Shown piece after piece: positions 16,613-24,919 of a DNA stretch of 38,205 nt (position 1 is the stretch's first letter; the number at the start of each line of letters is the position of its first letter). The stretch covers positions 1 through 38,205 of the forward strand of contig NZ_ANOH01000088.1 of assembly GCF_000346505.1 (NCBI RefSeq). The letters are read 5' to 3'. The position numbers and the translations under genes were made by a program. The notes beneath the pieces are model-generated. The model saw only the letters and a list, made by a program, of their open reading frames with translations. It had not been told where the DNA came from and made no database searches. The stretch is from Aporhodopirellula sallentina SM41. Lineage in GTDB: Bacteria; Planctomycetota; Planctomycetia; Pirellulales; Pirellulaceae.

Positions 16613-17607
16613 CGGACGATCAAGAGCAGCTCGTCCAGGTCCGTGATCATCTCACGCATCGATTGATACCGACTCGCTGTTTGCTTCGCGATTGCTTTAA
16701 AGACAATCCGGTCCGCTTCCTCGGGGATGTTCCGCTGGGGAGAACGTTCGCTCGGGGGCGTGGGCTGGCGCATGCAAATGTTGTCGAACGTTTCATTGCG
16801 ATCTCTGCCGCGGAATGGCTCGGCGACGGCCATCGCCTCATACAAACAAACCCCAGCCGAAAACACATCGCTGCGTTCGTCGATATTGCGGTCGGAGATC
16901 TGTTCGGGTGACATGTAGGTCGGCGTGCCGATCAACAGGTTCGCAGGCGTCAGCGGCGGGAGGTCGTAGTTCGTCTCTTCGTGTTCCACCTGCTGCGATT
17001 TATCATCGGGTGTCGTTCGTCGCACGCGTCCGGCTCGAGGTTGTTCGCTTTCGATCGTCGACTCGCCCCACACCTTGGCCGATCCCCAATCGAGTAGGGT
17101 GACTTCGCCGAAGTTGCCGACCCAAATGTTTTCCGGTTTTACGTCGCGGTGAATAACCCCAGAAGCGTGGGCAAATAGCAACGTTTGGCAGGTGTCGCGG
17201 ATAATCTCGATGCGGCGATGCAGAGGAAATGCGGCGGCCACGTTCTCGTCGCCTCGGGCGAGTTGCCTCAGGACGGAGAAAAAGTTCTCCCCCGAGATAC
17301 GCTTCATCACGTAGTAAATCCCATATTCCTCGTCCTCGCCGATTTCGTGCACCGGCACCGTTCCTGGGTGCTCGAGCTGCGCCGTCACGCGTGCTTCGCG
17401 AAGCAACCGGCGACGCGCCGCCCGGTCGAGGCGCTGTTCGGGCAGCAACATCTTGATCACCACGGTGCGGCCAACGATTCGATCGTGAGCGGAATACAGA
17501 ACCCCGTTGCCACCCCGAGCCATTTCGGTCAGGTCACGGAACTTCGCGAGCCCCACGGGTTGTGGCGAGGGCAACTGGACGTCGGTGTTCGAAAGAGAGA
17601 GCATCAT
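16591..17607 (-). CDS. Ser/Thr protein kinase (Hanks/PknB type), soluble
   Basis: A 338-residue eukaryotic-like protein kinase. The glycine loop is ARGGNGVLYSA (30-40), the beta-3 Lys is Lys52 (VVIKML), and the helix-C Glu is probably Glu71. The catalytic loop HRDVKPEN (153-160) has Asp155 and Asn160. The metal-binding motif is DWG (173-175) rather than DFG, a common variant in bacterial kinases. The activation segment ends in GTPTYMSPEQ, and DERSDVFSAGVCLYEA follows. An insertion of about 45 charged residues (SEQPRAGRVRRTTPDDKSQQ and beyond) lies in the activation region. No transmembrane helix or sensor domain is present, unlike most planctomycete kinases, so the protein ends soon after the kinase fold. 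Its partner is unknown. It converges on, and overlaps, the barrel-like gene. Confidence 0.93.
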   Translation of the reverse strand: MMLSLSNTDVQLPSPQPVGLAKFRDLTEMARGGNGVLYSAHDRIVGRTVVIKMLLPEQRLDRAARRRLLREARVTAQLEHPGTVPVHEIGEDEEYGIYYVMKRISGENFFSVLRQLARGDENVAAAFPLHRRIEIIRDTCQTLLFAHASGVIHRDVKPENIWVGNFGEVTLLDWGSAKVWGESTIESEQPRAGRVRRTTPDDKSQQVEHEETNYDLPPLTPANLLIGTPTYMSPEQISDRNIDERSDVFSAGVCLYEAMAVAEPFRGRDRNETFDNICMRQPTPPSERSPQRNIPEEADRIVFKAIAKQTASRYQSMREMITDLDELLLIVRQRDGVE

Positions 17608-17738
17608 GTCGACAAACAGTCACGTGTGGAAGAAAACAGCATCGGTATTCAAAGGCTCGGTTGCGATGACGACGAATGTCTCGTGCACCACCACGCGACT
17701 CCATCGGCCGAAGCGTGTGCTACCGTGCTTGGTTTCGC

Positions 17739-18086
17739 TCAGGGTGCATAGGGATTGTTGGGATCGATATGGCGTTCGAATGTGCCGCCGCTGACCTCGA
17801 GAGAAGAATGCGGATGATTCGCTGGTAAAAGGTAGGCGATCAAGAACGTGAAGCCGGCGCCCAACGCAGCCCCAAGGATTGCGAAAACATAAACGCCAAT
17901 CCCCATCGGCGCATTTTCTCCGTAACGAATCACATGCACGATGGCAGCTACTATTCCTCCAGCAAACTCACCGACGATCCACGACACAACCAGCAGAACT
18001 TGCATCCAAAACGGCTTGCGTCCCTTGCCGCGGAGCAGTTTACCAATCGTTTTGCACAAGCCGATGACAAGAAAGATTTCAAGCAT
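17739..18086 (-). CDS. Small three-helix membrane protein, unknown
   Basis: A 115-residue protein with three predicted membrane helices (MLEIFLVIGLC; MQVLLVVSWIVGEFAGGIVAAIVHVI; IGVYVFAILGAALGAGFTFLIAYLL) and a polar tail (HPHSSLEVSGGTFERHIDP). No family is recognised. The ATG at 18086 was chosen because GGAG lies eight bases upstream on the minus strand; the open frame extends upstream to 18155 without a better site. It lies 131 bases upstream of the kinase gene on the same strand and may share a transcript with it. Confidence 0.65.
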   Translation of the reverse strand: MLEIFLVIGLCKTIGKLLRGKGRKPFWMQVLLVVSWIVGEFAGGIVAAIVHVIRYGENAPMGIGVYVFAILGAALGAGFTFLIAYLLPANHPHSSLEVSGGTFERHIDPNNPYAP

Positions 18087-18478
18087 GAGACGGACTCCGG
18101 AATACGCGACGTTGAGAATGGGAACAACGTTGAGACTGGGAACAGTTGTCACCATATCAGAACCCCACGCTCAATGCGGGCAAAGAACCGCAGGAGGCCT
18201 ACAGTTGGTGAACGCGTGAGAACAGAATGACAGGTGAATCACGGATGGGGCGACGGAATCCCGTTCGACGCTGATTCTCGGAGGAAGCTACCCAACCGCT
18301 TGCGGACGGCCTCAACCGGGGTTCAAAGCTCGGCGGCACGGACGATGCATCTAGGCATTCTCACGCATGAATGCGGACCAGGGCCGTTGTCGATTGCTGC
18401 TAAAGCGGTCTTTCCTTGGAAATCGAGCGAGACTAGGATGCTACATGACTTTGTGATTTCTTCGCTGCGACTTTGTCC
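18087..18478. other. Intergenic stretch, nothing recognised
   Basis: About 390 bases between the divergent small membrane protein and the His-rich protein. Short open frames are present but show no family features. Promoters for both divergent genes are expected here, but none could be placed. Confidence 0.5.
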
Positions 18479-19003
18479 ATGATCCGTCTCGTTTCACTAC
18501 TGCTGATTCCTCTGTTCGTGCTGGGGCATGCCTTGCCTCATTCGCACGCAGGAACTGGCGTGGTTGAACCAGATGGACATTCGATTCGTGCCCACATTCA
18601 CTTGGCCGGTGGGCATCACCACGGTCATGATCACGCCAACGACGATCACGATCACGCGGACAGCATTCACGCGGACAATGATCACGCGGACAATGATCAT
18701 GATCACAGCGTTCATGATCACTGCAACGGTGAATCGTCCGACAGTTCCGAATCCAAAACGCAGGCACCTGCTTCGGTTTCCGTCCCGATGGACCACGATT
18801 CCGATGCGATCTACTTGGCGGATGTCGATGGAGCTGTGAGTCGAACGGTTGCGACACCGAGATTTGATTCGGTGGCTCAGTCCTGGGAACCACTTGTTTG
18901 GTGGATTTCGCTAGATAAATGTGTTCGCGGTCGGTATGCCGATCCGCCCGACCGCTACGCCGGGCTAACGATCTATCTTCTCACCGCCTCGCTACGGCTA
19001 TAG
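18479..19003 (+). CDS. His/Asp-rich secreted protein, probable metal binder
   Basis: A protein of about 174 residues. A signal peptide (MIRLVSLLLIPLFVLGHALPHSHA) is followed by a region dense in His and Asp (about residues 45-85: GGHHHGHDHAND, then DHDHADSIHADNDHADND). This composition suits binding of Zn, Co, Ni or Cu outside the cytoplasm. The middle region contains degenerate GATCACGCGGACAAT repeats in the DNA. The gene immediately precedes the metal-efflux genes, so a periplasmic metal-buffering role is inferred. A TTG codon at 18473 is an alternative start. The stop codon lies within a 12-bp palindrome (CGGCTATAGCCG). Confidence 0.7.
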   Translation: MIRLVSLLLIPLFVLGHALPHSHAGTGVVEPDGHSIRAHIHLAGGHHHGHDHANDDHDHADSIHADNDHADNDHDHSVHDHCNGESSDSSESKTQAPASVSVPMDHDSDAIYLADVDGAVSRTVATPRFDSVAQSWEPLVWWISLDKCVRGRYADPPDRYAGLTIYLLTASLRL

Positions 19004-19162
19004 CCGAGGCTGCTCACCGCATGTGCATGGCGTTGAGCCGTGCCGTTCTTTGGTGAATTCTTTCGATCCCCGTGATACACGCTAAGTCCTTTCGTGGACT
19101 GATGCGCTCGTATTCATCGTCTGTCGTGAGCAACGGCTCTACGTGAAAAGAATGAGTTTGAA

Positions 19163-20591
19163 ATGAAACGCACTCTACCAATCCTGAAATCGCTCATCGG
19201 TCCAGCGATCGTGATCGGCGTTGTCGTCGCGTTGTGGCTCTTTCGCGATCGCTTGGTCAGCTCGAGCGAATTGAGCGTGGCAGAGGCAACTGCGAGCGAG
19301 ACCGGCAAATCAACCGAGAAGCAAACCGTCTTGGAGATCAGCCCTCAAGCGCGAAAGAACTTGGGGCTCGTTTCCAAGCCCGCGAAGCCGCAAGAGTATT
19401 GGCGATCCGTTTTGATTCCTGGAGAGATTGCGGATCGACCGGGCATTTCTGATCGGGGCGTGACGTCTCCGGCTGTGGGAGTGGTGACGGCAATTCATGC
19501 CTATCCGGGCGACACGATTCGACCGGGCGAGCGGCTCTTCACGCTACGGTTGTTCAGCGAATACCTGCAAGCCACCCAGACGCAGTTGTTCAAGGCACGA
19601 CAGGGAAACGGGGATCATACAGGCGAGGATTGACAGGTTGTCTGGTTTGGCGGCGTCGGGGGCCGTTTCCCGAAGCGAGCTGATTGATTTGAAGAGCGAA
19701 ATCAAACGGCAAAACACGCTCATTCAATCCGCTCGGCAGGAGTTGCTCACCCGCGGTTTGCTTCCGGACCAAGTCGCACAGATCGAGGAAGGCACTTTCA
19801 TTTCAACGGTCGATATCGTCGCCCCGCCTGCGATCGCGACACCGATCGCGACGGGCATCACAAAGTCGAATTCGGTGCAACAAGCGAGCTTGCTCACCGA
19901 GGTCCAATCGACCGATGGATTTACATACGAAGTGCAGGAGCTTTCCGTCGAAATGGGCCAGCAAGTTCAAGCGGGGCAACTGCTTGCCAAACTATCCAAC
20001 CATCAATCGCTTTACGTCATCGGCCATGCATTTAAACGCGAGGCATCGTTTTTGGAGCAAGCTGCTCAGGAGCGGCGACTGATCCGCATCGAGTTTGCTG
20101 AAGACGACGATGGCCGTTGGCCTGAGTTGCAGCAGCGTTTCGAGATTCGACATCTATCGAACTCGATCGACAGGGAAAGTCGCACGTTCGATTTCTTCCT
20201 ACCACTGACCAATCAATCCCGGGTCTACGAAAAACAAGGCAAGTCGTTTCTTGTGTGGCGGTTTCGTCCGGGCCAACGAGCGCGGCTGCATGTGCCAGTT
20301 GAAAAATACGAGAACGTGTTTGTGGTTCCTGCGGCGGCGGTCGTGCGCGAGGGACCGGAAGCGTATGTGTTCCGCCAGAACGGCGATTTGTTCAAACAGT
20401 TCCCCGTCCACGTTTTGCATGAGGATCGCCAATCGATCGTGATTGCCAACGACGGCAGCATTCGAGCCGGCAGTTATCTCGCCCAAAGCGCAGCCGCTTC
20501 GCTGAACCGCGTGCTCAAGGCACAGACTGCAAGCGGCGAGCAGCCCGGTCTACACGTCCACCCCGACGGAACCGTGCATGCTGCGCATTGA
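19163..20591 (+). pseudogene. Heavy-metal efflux membrane fusion protein (CzcB/CusB type), frameshifted
   Basis: Periplasmic adaptor that would link the RND pump to an outer-membrane channel. The first frame begins MKRTLPILKSLIGPAIVIGVVVALWLF (membrane anchor) and continues through VLEISPQARKNLGL and a lipoyl-like segment (VGVVTAIHAYPGDTIRPGERLFTL) to LQATQTQLFKA. The frame is lost between about 19592 and 19607, and the remainder continues one base later from RETGIIQARIDRLSG. That part includes a second half-lipoyl region (VQELSVEMGQQVQAGQLLAKL), the beta-barrel, and VFVVPAAAVVREGPEAYVF. The joined protein would have about 475 residues with all regions present. One extra base (or two missing) explains the break, so a sequencing error is possible. 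The TGA stop at 20589-20591 falls at the edge of an inverted repeat. Confidence 0.87.
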
Positions 20592-20648
20592 TTGAAGAAT
20601 GTCGATTGTCGATTGAAGATTTGGTAGAGCGAGAGCAGGGAACGAGAG

Positions 20649-20999
20649 ATGAATGATTTGGAATTGAAGACTCGGACGAAGCAGTTTGCTTTACGAGTGA
20701 TGAAGCTTGTTGGAGCTTTGCCGCAGAATGCTGTCGGACGCCCGATTGGTAGTCAGTTGATTCGCAGTGCGACGTCCGTCGGTGCAAATTATCGAGCAGC
20801 CTGTCGTGGCCGATCAAAAGCTGAGTTTGTCTCAAAGCTAAGCATCGTGATCGAAGAAGCAGACGAGAGTTGCTATTGGCTCGAACTGATCATCGAAGGC
20901 AGCCTTCTGCCAAAAGAAAAAGTCGAGGCCTTACTCGATGAAGCAAACCAAATCACAGCAATCATGGTCGCATCCAGGAAAACAGCCAAGAGGGAATGA
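20649..20999 (+). CDS. Four-helix-bundle protein (S23 / 23S rRNA IVS-type)
   Basis: A 116-residue protein matching the four-helix-bundle (S23) family, first known from ORFs inside intervening sequences of 23S rRNA and related to the avd accessory protein of diversity-generating retroelements. Typical features are LKTRTKQFALRVMKLVGALPQ, GRPIGSQLIRSATSVGANYRAACRGRSKAEFVSKLSIVIEEADE (read in two parts, about 32-75), and CYWLELIIEG. The positive N-terminal helices could bind nucleic acid. It is complete, with ATG at 20649 preceded by purine-rich sequence. No biochemical role is firmly established for the family. Its position between two metal-efflux genes and inside inverted repeats marks it as an insertion rather than part of the pump. 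Confidence 0.88.
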   Translation: MNDLELKTRTKQFALRVMKLVGALPQNAVGRPIGSQLIRSATSVGANYRAACRGRSKAEFVSKLSIVIEEADESCYWLELIIEGSLLPKEKVEALLDEANQITAIMVASRKTAKRE

Positions 21000-21039
21000 A
21001 GATTTACGATTGCCGATTGAAGATTGCCTGAACAAACCT

Positions 21040-21179
21040 CCAACCTCCAACCTCCAACCTCCAACCTCCAACCTCCAACCTCCAATCTCCAATCTCCAAC
21101 CTCCAATCTCCAATCTCCAATCTCCAATCTCCAATCTCCAATCTCCAATCTCCAATCTCCAATCTCCAATCTCCAATCT
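21040..21179. repeat. 7-bp tandem repeat, 20 copies
   Basis: Twenty uninterrupted units of CCAACCT or CCAATCT cover 140 bases. Seven of the first nine units (in all, the first six and the ninth) are CCAACCT; the rest are CCAATCT. Because 7 is not a multiple of 3, loss or gain of one unit shifts the frame. The run contains no stop codon in any frame, so open frames pass straight through it (period SNLQPPT / ISNLQSP). The array lies just upstream of the RND pump start at 21211. Confidence 0.93.
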
Positions 21180-21210
21180 CCAATCGACATTCTTCAATCG
21201 ACAATCTTCA

Positions 21211-24200
21211 ATGTTAGATTCAATCATTCGCCTTTCCCTTCGTTACCGGATGCTGGTTGTTTTCGCCAGCCTCGCGGTGCTTGTGTACGGTTCGTACCTC
21301 GCTACCGAGATGTCGATTGACGTTTTTCCTGATCTCGATCGGCCCCGCGTTGTCATCATCACTGAAGCTCCGGGATTGGCGACCGAGGAAGTGGAGACGT
21401 TGGTAACACAGCCCATCGAAATTGCATTGATGGGGGCCAACGGAGTCCAAGCCGTTCGCAGCCAATCGACCGCCGGCTTGAACGTCATCTACATCGAATT
21501 CGATTGGACGACGGAGATTCGTGCTGCACGGCAAACGGTGCAGGAACGACTGACCACTTTGGAAGGCATCTTGCCGGACGGCATTCGGCCTCAGATGACG
21601 CCGCCATCGTCGATCATGGGGCAGATCGTCGTCGCCGGAATCTATCGCCAGGACGGACCACGTGGTGGAAGACTCGCGCAAGTCGGCACCACCACGATGA
21701 TGGCCGAACTGGTTGTCGGAGATGACGGACGTGTTGATGTTCAGGTTTGGCGGCCTGGTGACCGGCATGATTTTTCGACTTGGCAACGTATTGAAACTCA
21801 GCGAGTTGAGTGGCGTTTGAGTGAGCCGACGGCGCTAGCCGCGGGTTCCGTCGCGAAGATGCCCGAGGCTAGCGCCTACGGCTCACGAAGTCAGAAGATG
21901 CCCGAGGCTAGCGCCTACGGCTCACGAAGTCAGGAAACGCCCGAGGCTAGCGCCAACGGCTCACAAAATCAGTTGACCGGAACGGCGACCATTCGCGTCG
22001 GCGACCAAGAGTACGCGGCAAATTTTTATAGTGACCAGAAACGGCAACTGGAACTTCGCACGATCGCCGACTGGGTGATTCGACCTCGTTTGTTGAAGAC
22101 GACCGGTGTCGCCGAGGTCTTCATGCAGGGCGGCGACCGCAAGCAGTATCAAATTCTGATCGACCCGACCGCTCTGTTGGAATACGACGTCACGGTTCAG
22201 GATGTCGAACGGGCATTGCGGGCGAGCAACATCAATACGAGCGGTGGCTTCGCGGTCACTGGTGAAACCGAACGACCGATTCGCGTTCTTGGACGATTGG
22301 GGCCGCAGTCTCGAGTTGTGATCGAAGACCTGAAAAAGATTCCGGTCGGCTATCACCCGAAACGGGCCGTGCTGCTTGAACAGGTCGCCCGAGTAACCGA
22401 AGGTCCGCAACTGAAACGGGGTGACGGCAGTGTCGATGGCCATCCCGGAATTGTGTTCACCACAGTCAAACAGCCGCACATCGACACACGAAAGCTAACC
22501 GACGATGTGGCCGAAGCTTTCGCGGAAGTCGAAGCGTCGTTGCCGGCCGATATTATCATCAACTCCGAACTCTTCCGGCTGAAGAACTTCATTGATCGAG
22601 GGATTTTCAACGTCGCCGAAGCGTTGGTGATCGGTGCGGTACTCGTCATCATCGTGCTGTTTCTGTTCTTGCTGAACTTTCGCACGACGTTCATCACGCT
22701 GACCGCGATTCCGCTTTCGCTAGTCCTGACCACGCTCGTCTTCCGAGTGATCGGGATGCTCAGCGGTAGCGAACTTTCGATCAATGTCATGACGCTCGGA
22801 GGAATCGCGGTCGCGATGGGCGAACTGGTCGATGATGCGATCGTGGACGTCGAAAACATTTACAGAAGATTGAAGATTGCCAATTGTCGATTGAAGATTG
22901 ATCAAGAAGATTCAGCAATCGTCAATCGACAATCATCAATCTCCATTGTCTTCCACGCAAGCAAGGAGATTCGCAGCTCGATCGTGTTCGGCACCGCCGT
23001 CGTGATTCTCTCCTTCTTGCCGCTGTTCGCCTTGTCGGGCGTCGAAGGTCGTTTGTTCACGCCGTTGGGCGTTGCCTACATCGTTTCGATTTTGGCCTCG
23101 TTTGTCGTTTCGATGACCGTCACACCGGTGCTTTCGTATTACTTGTTACCGCAATCCCGTGCAACTCACCGTGAAGGCGACGGTTTTCTCTTGCACGGGC
23201 TGAAGAACTTGGCAACGCCGCTGATTCGTTTAAGCATGGCCCTGCCGCGCACGCTGTTGATATTGACTTGGATTGCCGTTGGCATGGCTGCGTTGCAAAT
23301 GTCACAGCTCGGACGAAACTTCTTGCCGCCCTTCGACGAAGGCAGTATCCAAGTCAACGTAACGCTTCCGCCCGGGTCGTCGCTCGACGCGTCCAATCAA
23401 GTTTCTGGATCGATCGACGCGGTGTTTCAGTCCATGCAGAAGACGGACGAGAATCCTGACGGTGAGATACTTCACTTTGTGCGCCGGACGGGACGGGCAG
23501 AGATGGATGAACACGCTTCGCCCGTCAACTTCGGTGAATACATCCTCAGCATGAACCCGGAATCGGAAACGCCGCGTGATGAGATCCTTGCGGACGTACG
23601 TGAACGGATCAGCGACGAAGTTCCCGGCGTTGACATTGAAGTCGAACAGCCACTTGCTCACTTGATCAGCCACATGGTCTCCGGGGTTTACGCTCAGATC
23701 GCGATCAAGATTCACGGCGATGATCTCGACACATTGCAGCGAGTTGCCGAGCAAATCAAAACGACGATTCAAGATGTCCCCGGCATCACGCCGCCGATCG
23801 TCGAACCGATCCGGGAAACGTCCGAGTTGCACATCAAATTGCGAGCCGATGACCTGGCGTTCTTCGGATTGACTCGACAGTACGTTGCCGACGTTCTGCA
23901 GACCGCACTGCAAGGTGAGGTTGTCTCGCAAGTCCTCGAAGGCCAGCGGCGTTTCGATTTGATGGTGCGATTGGAAGAGGAATACCGAACCGATTACGCA
24001 AACCTCGGACGGCTTCGCATCGACTTGCCGCATCACGAAGGCGAATCGGAACGAGGCCAGATCGAACTTCGCGAGGTCGCGGACGTTGGCGAAGGCACCG
24101 GCCCGAACTCGGTCAATCGCGAGAACGCTCGGCGACGAATCGTGATCCGTTGCAATACCGAAGGCCGCGATTTGGCTGGAGCAGTCGGTGAAATCAAACA

Positions 24201-24819
24201 GCTTATCGGCGATCAGGTGCAGATGCCGCTTGGTTACTTCATCGAATACGGCGGCCAATTTGAGAGTCAACAACGGGCCACGCAGCTCATTATTGTTTTG
24301 GCGGGCGTTTCGGTTATCGGAATGTTCGTCGTGCTGCTGCTTTTGTTTCCGTCGGTGCGAGTCGTTCTGCAAATCCTGAACGCATTGCCCACCGCGTTCA
24401 TCGGCGGTGTGCTGGCATTGGTCATTACCCAACAAACGTTGACCGTCGCGAGCTTGGTTGGATTCATCTCGCTCGGCGGAATCGCGGTTCGCAACGGTAT
24501 TCTTCTCGTCACACACTACTTTCACTTGATGAAAGAAGAAGGCGAGGAGTTTTCGCAAGAGATGATCATGCGTGGCAGTCTCGAGCGACTCGCACCGGTG
24601 CTTATGACAGCACTGACCGCCGGCATCGGCCTGATTCCATTGGTGTTAGGCGGCCAAGAACCCGGTCGCGAAATTCTCTATCCCGTCGCCACGGTCATCC
24701 TTGGCGGACTGACCACATCGACGTTTTGCGAGTTTCTGATTCACCCGGGATTGTTTTGGAAGTTCAGCGGCAAAGCTTTGTCGATCGAGGATTTGCGATC
24801 GAAGAATGAAGATTTCTGA
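21211..24819 (+). CDS. Heavy-metal efflux RND transporter (CzcA/CusA family)
   Basis: A 1202-residue proton-driven inner-membrane pump that would export metal cations with the fusion protein. The N-terminus (MLDSIIRLSLRYRMLVVFASLAVLVYGSYLATEMSIDVFPDLDRPRV, in two parts) is the standard first helix and porter region. ADWVIRPRLL, a TM4 motif with Glu538, Asp541, Asp542 and Glu548 (GELVDDAIVDVEN), FALSGVEGRLFTPLGVAYIVS and GGIAVRNGILLVTHY are family hallmarks. The open frame extends upstream to 20938, but only through repeats and the S23 gene, so ATG 21211 is chosen. It has no Shine-Dalgarno sequence because the preceding bases are repeat. Two in-frame insertions (about residues 204-254 and 553-578) and the C-terminal tail are made of interspersed repeats. 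The length exceeds the usual 1040-1100. No outer-membrane channel gene is present nearby. Confidence 0.93.
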   Translation: MLDSIIRLSLRYRMLVVFASLAVLVYGSYLATEMSIDVFPDLDRPRVVIITEAPGLATEEVETLVTQPIEIALMGANGVQAVRSQSTAGLNVIYIEFDWTTEIRAARQTVQERLTTLEGILPDGIRPQMTPPSSIMGQIVVAGIYRQDGPRGGRLAQVGTTTMMAELVVGDDGRVDVQVWRPGDRHDFSTWQRIETQRVEWRLSEPTALAAGSVAKMPEASAYGSRSQKMPEASAYGSRSQETPEASANGSQNQLTGTATIRVGDQEYAANFYSDQKRQLELRTIADWVIRPRLLKTTGVAEVFMQGGDRKQYQILIDPTALLEYDVTVQDVERALRASNINTSGGFAVTGETERPIRVLGRLGPQSRVVIEDLKKIPVGYHPKRAVLLEQVARVTEGPQLKRGDGSVDGHPGIVFTTVKQPHIDTRKLTDDVAEAFAEVEASLPADIIINSELFRLKNFIDRGIFNVAEALVIGAVLVIIVLFLFLLNFRTTFITLTAIPLSLVLTTLVFRVIGMLSGSELSINVMTLGGIAVAMGELVDDAIVDVENIYRRLKIANCRLKIDQEDSAIVNRQSSISIVFHASKEIRSSIVFGTAVVILSFLPLFALSGVEGRLFTPLGVAYIVSILASFVVSMTVTPVLSYYLLPQSRATHREGDGFLLHGLKNLATPLIRLSMALPRTLLILTWIAVGMAALQMSQLGRNFLPPFDEGSIQVNVTLPPGSSLDASNQVSGSIDAVFQSMQKTDENPDGEILHFVRRTGRAEMDEHASPVNFGEYILSMNPESETPRDEILADVRERISDEVPGVDIEVEQPLAHLISHMVSGVYAQIAIKIHGDDLDTLQRVAEQIKTTIQDVPGITPPIVEPIRETSELHIKLRADDLAFFGLTRQYVADVLQTALQGEVVSQVLEGQRRFDLMVRLEEEYRTDYANLGRLRIDLPHHEGESERGQIELREVADVGEGTGPNSVNRENARRRIVIRCNTEGRDLAGAVGEIKQLIGDQVQMPLGYFIEYGGQFESQQRATQLIIVLAGVSVIGMFVVLLLLFPSVRVVLQILNALPTAFIGGVLALVITQQTLTVASLVGFISLGGIAVRNGILLVTHYFHLMKEEGEEFSQEMIMRGSLERLAPVLMTALTAGIGLIPLVLGGQEPGREILYPVATVILGGLTTSTFCEFLIHPGLFWKFSGKALSIEDLRSKNEDF
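21821..21972. repeat. In-frame palindromic/tandem repeat, type C, within RND gene
   Basis: Two identical-in-core 39-base units starting CCCGAGGCTAGCGCCTACGG (21862-21900 and 21901-21939) and a third diverged, truncated unit (21940-21972) encode PEASAYGSRSQKM repeats. The arm at 21821-21845 (GTGAGCCGACGGCGCTAGCC and on) is an inverted copy of the unit start. The 39-base period keeps the frame. The insert lies in the periplasmic porter region of the pump, before QLTGTATIRVGDQEYAANFY. Confidence 0.85.
22864..22945. repeat. In-frame palindromic repeat, type D, within RND gene
   Basis: Left arm 22868-22899 (GATTGAAGATTGCCAATTGTCG and on) and right arm about 22917-22944 (AATCGTCAATCGACAATC and on) form an imperfect hairpin. 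They encode LKIANCRLKIDQEDS and AIVNRQSSI. The insert follows VENIYRR in the cytoplasmic loop after TM4 and precedes IVFHASKEIRSSIVFGTA, the normal next element of the family. The sequence is the same family as the arms that flank the S23 cassette. Confidence 0.85.
24780..24816. repeat. Type D repeat forming the RND C-terminus
   Basis: GATCGAGGATTTGCGATC followed by GAAGAATGAAGATTTC is a diverged half copy of the type D arm. It encodes the last residues (SIEDLRSKNEDF) and reaches the stop codon, so the natural end of the pump appears to have been replaced or extended by repeat sequence. Confidence 0.6.
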
Positions 24820-24919
24820 CACGAACAATTTGATTGGATTTACAGTTTCCGCGATTCTTGAGTTTGGTTTTCCAGTCGCCAAACACTTATCAAGAACCGC
24901 TATTTCAAAAGGTATCACG

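Larger units (their letters stand above)
20591..21213. mobile_element. S23/four-helix-bundle cassette flanked by inverted repeats
   Basis: Bases 20591-20608 (ATTGAAGAATGTCGATTG) are a perfect 18-base inverted match to 21181-21198. Similar sequence continues inwards on the left (to 20622) and outwards on the right (to 21213). Between the arms lie a four-helix-bundle protein gene (20649-20999), a further repeat copy (20996-21029) and a 20-copy 7-bp tandem repeat. The cassette separates the fusion-protein gene from its RND pump gene. If transcribed, it would fold as a long stem with the ORF in the loop, as in 23S rRNA intervening sequences. Mobility is inference; no transposase is encoded and no clear target duplication is seen. 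Confidence 0.6.

Noticed and set aside
21040-21179. CRISPR array or protein-coding heptad repeats
   Set aside because: The units are 7 bp, contiguous and without spacers, so it is not CRISPR. The repeat-rich peptides (RLEIGDW on minus, SNLQPPT on plus) arise because a 7-bp period is open in all frames.
20938-21210. N-terminal extension of the RND pump to 20938
   Set aside because: It consists of S23-gene and tandem-repeat sequence with no similarity to pump N-termini. It is kept only as a phase-variation hypothesis.
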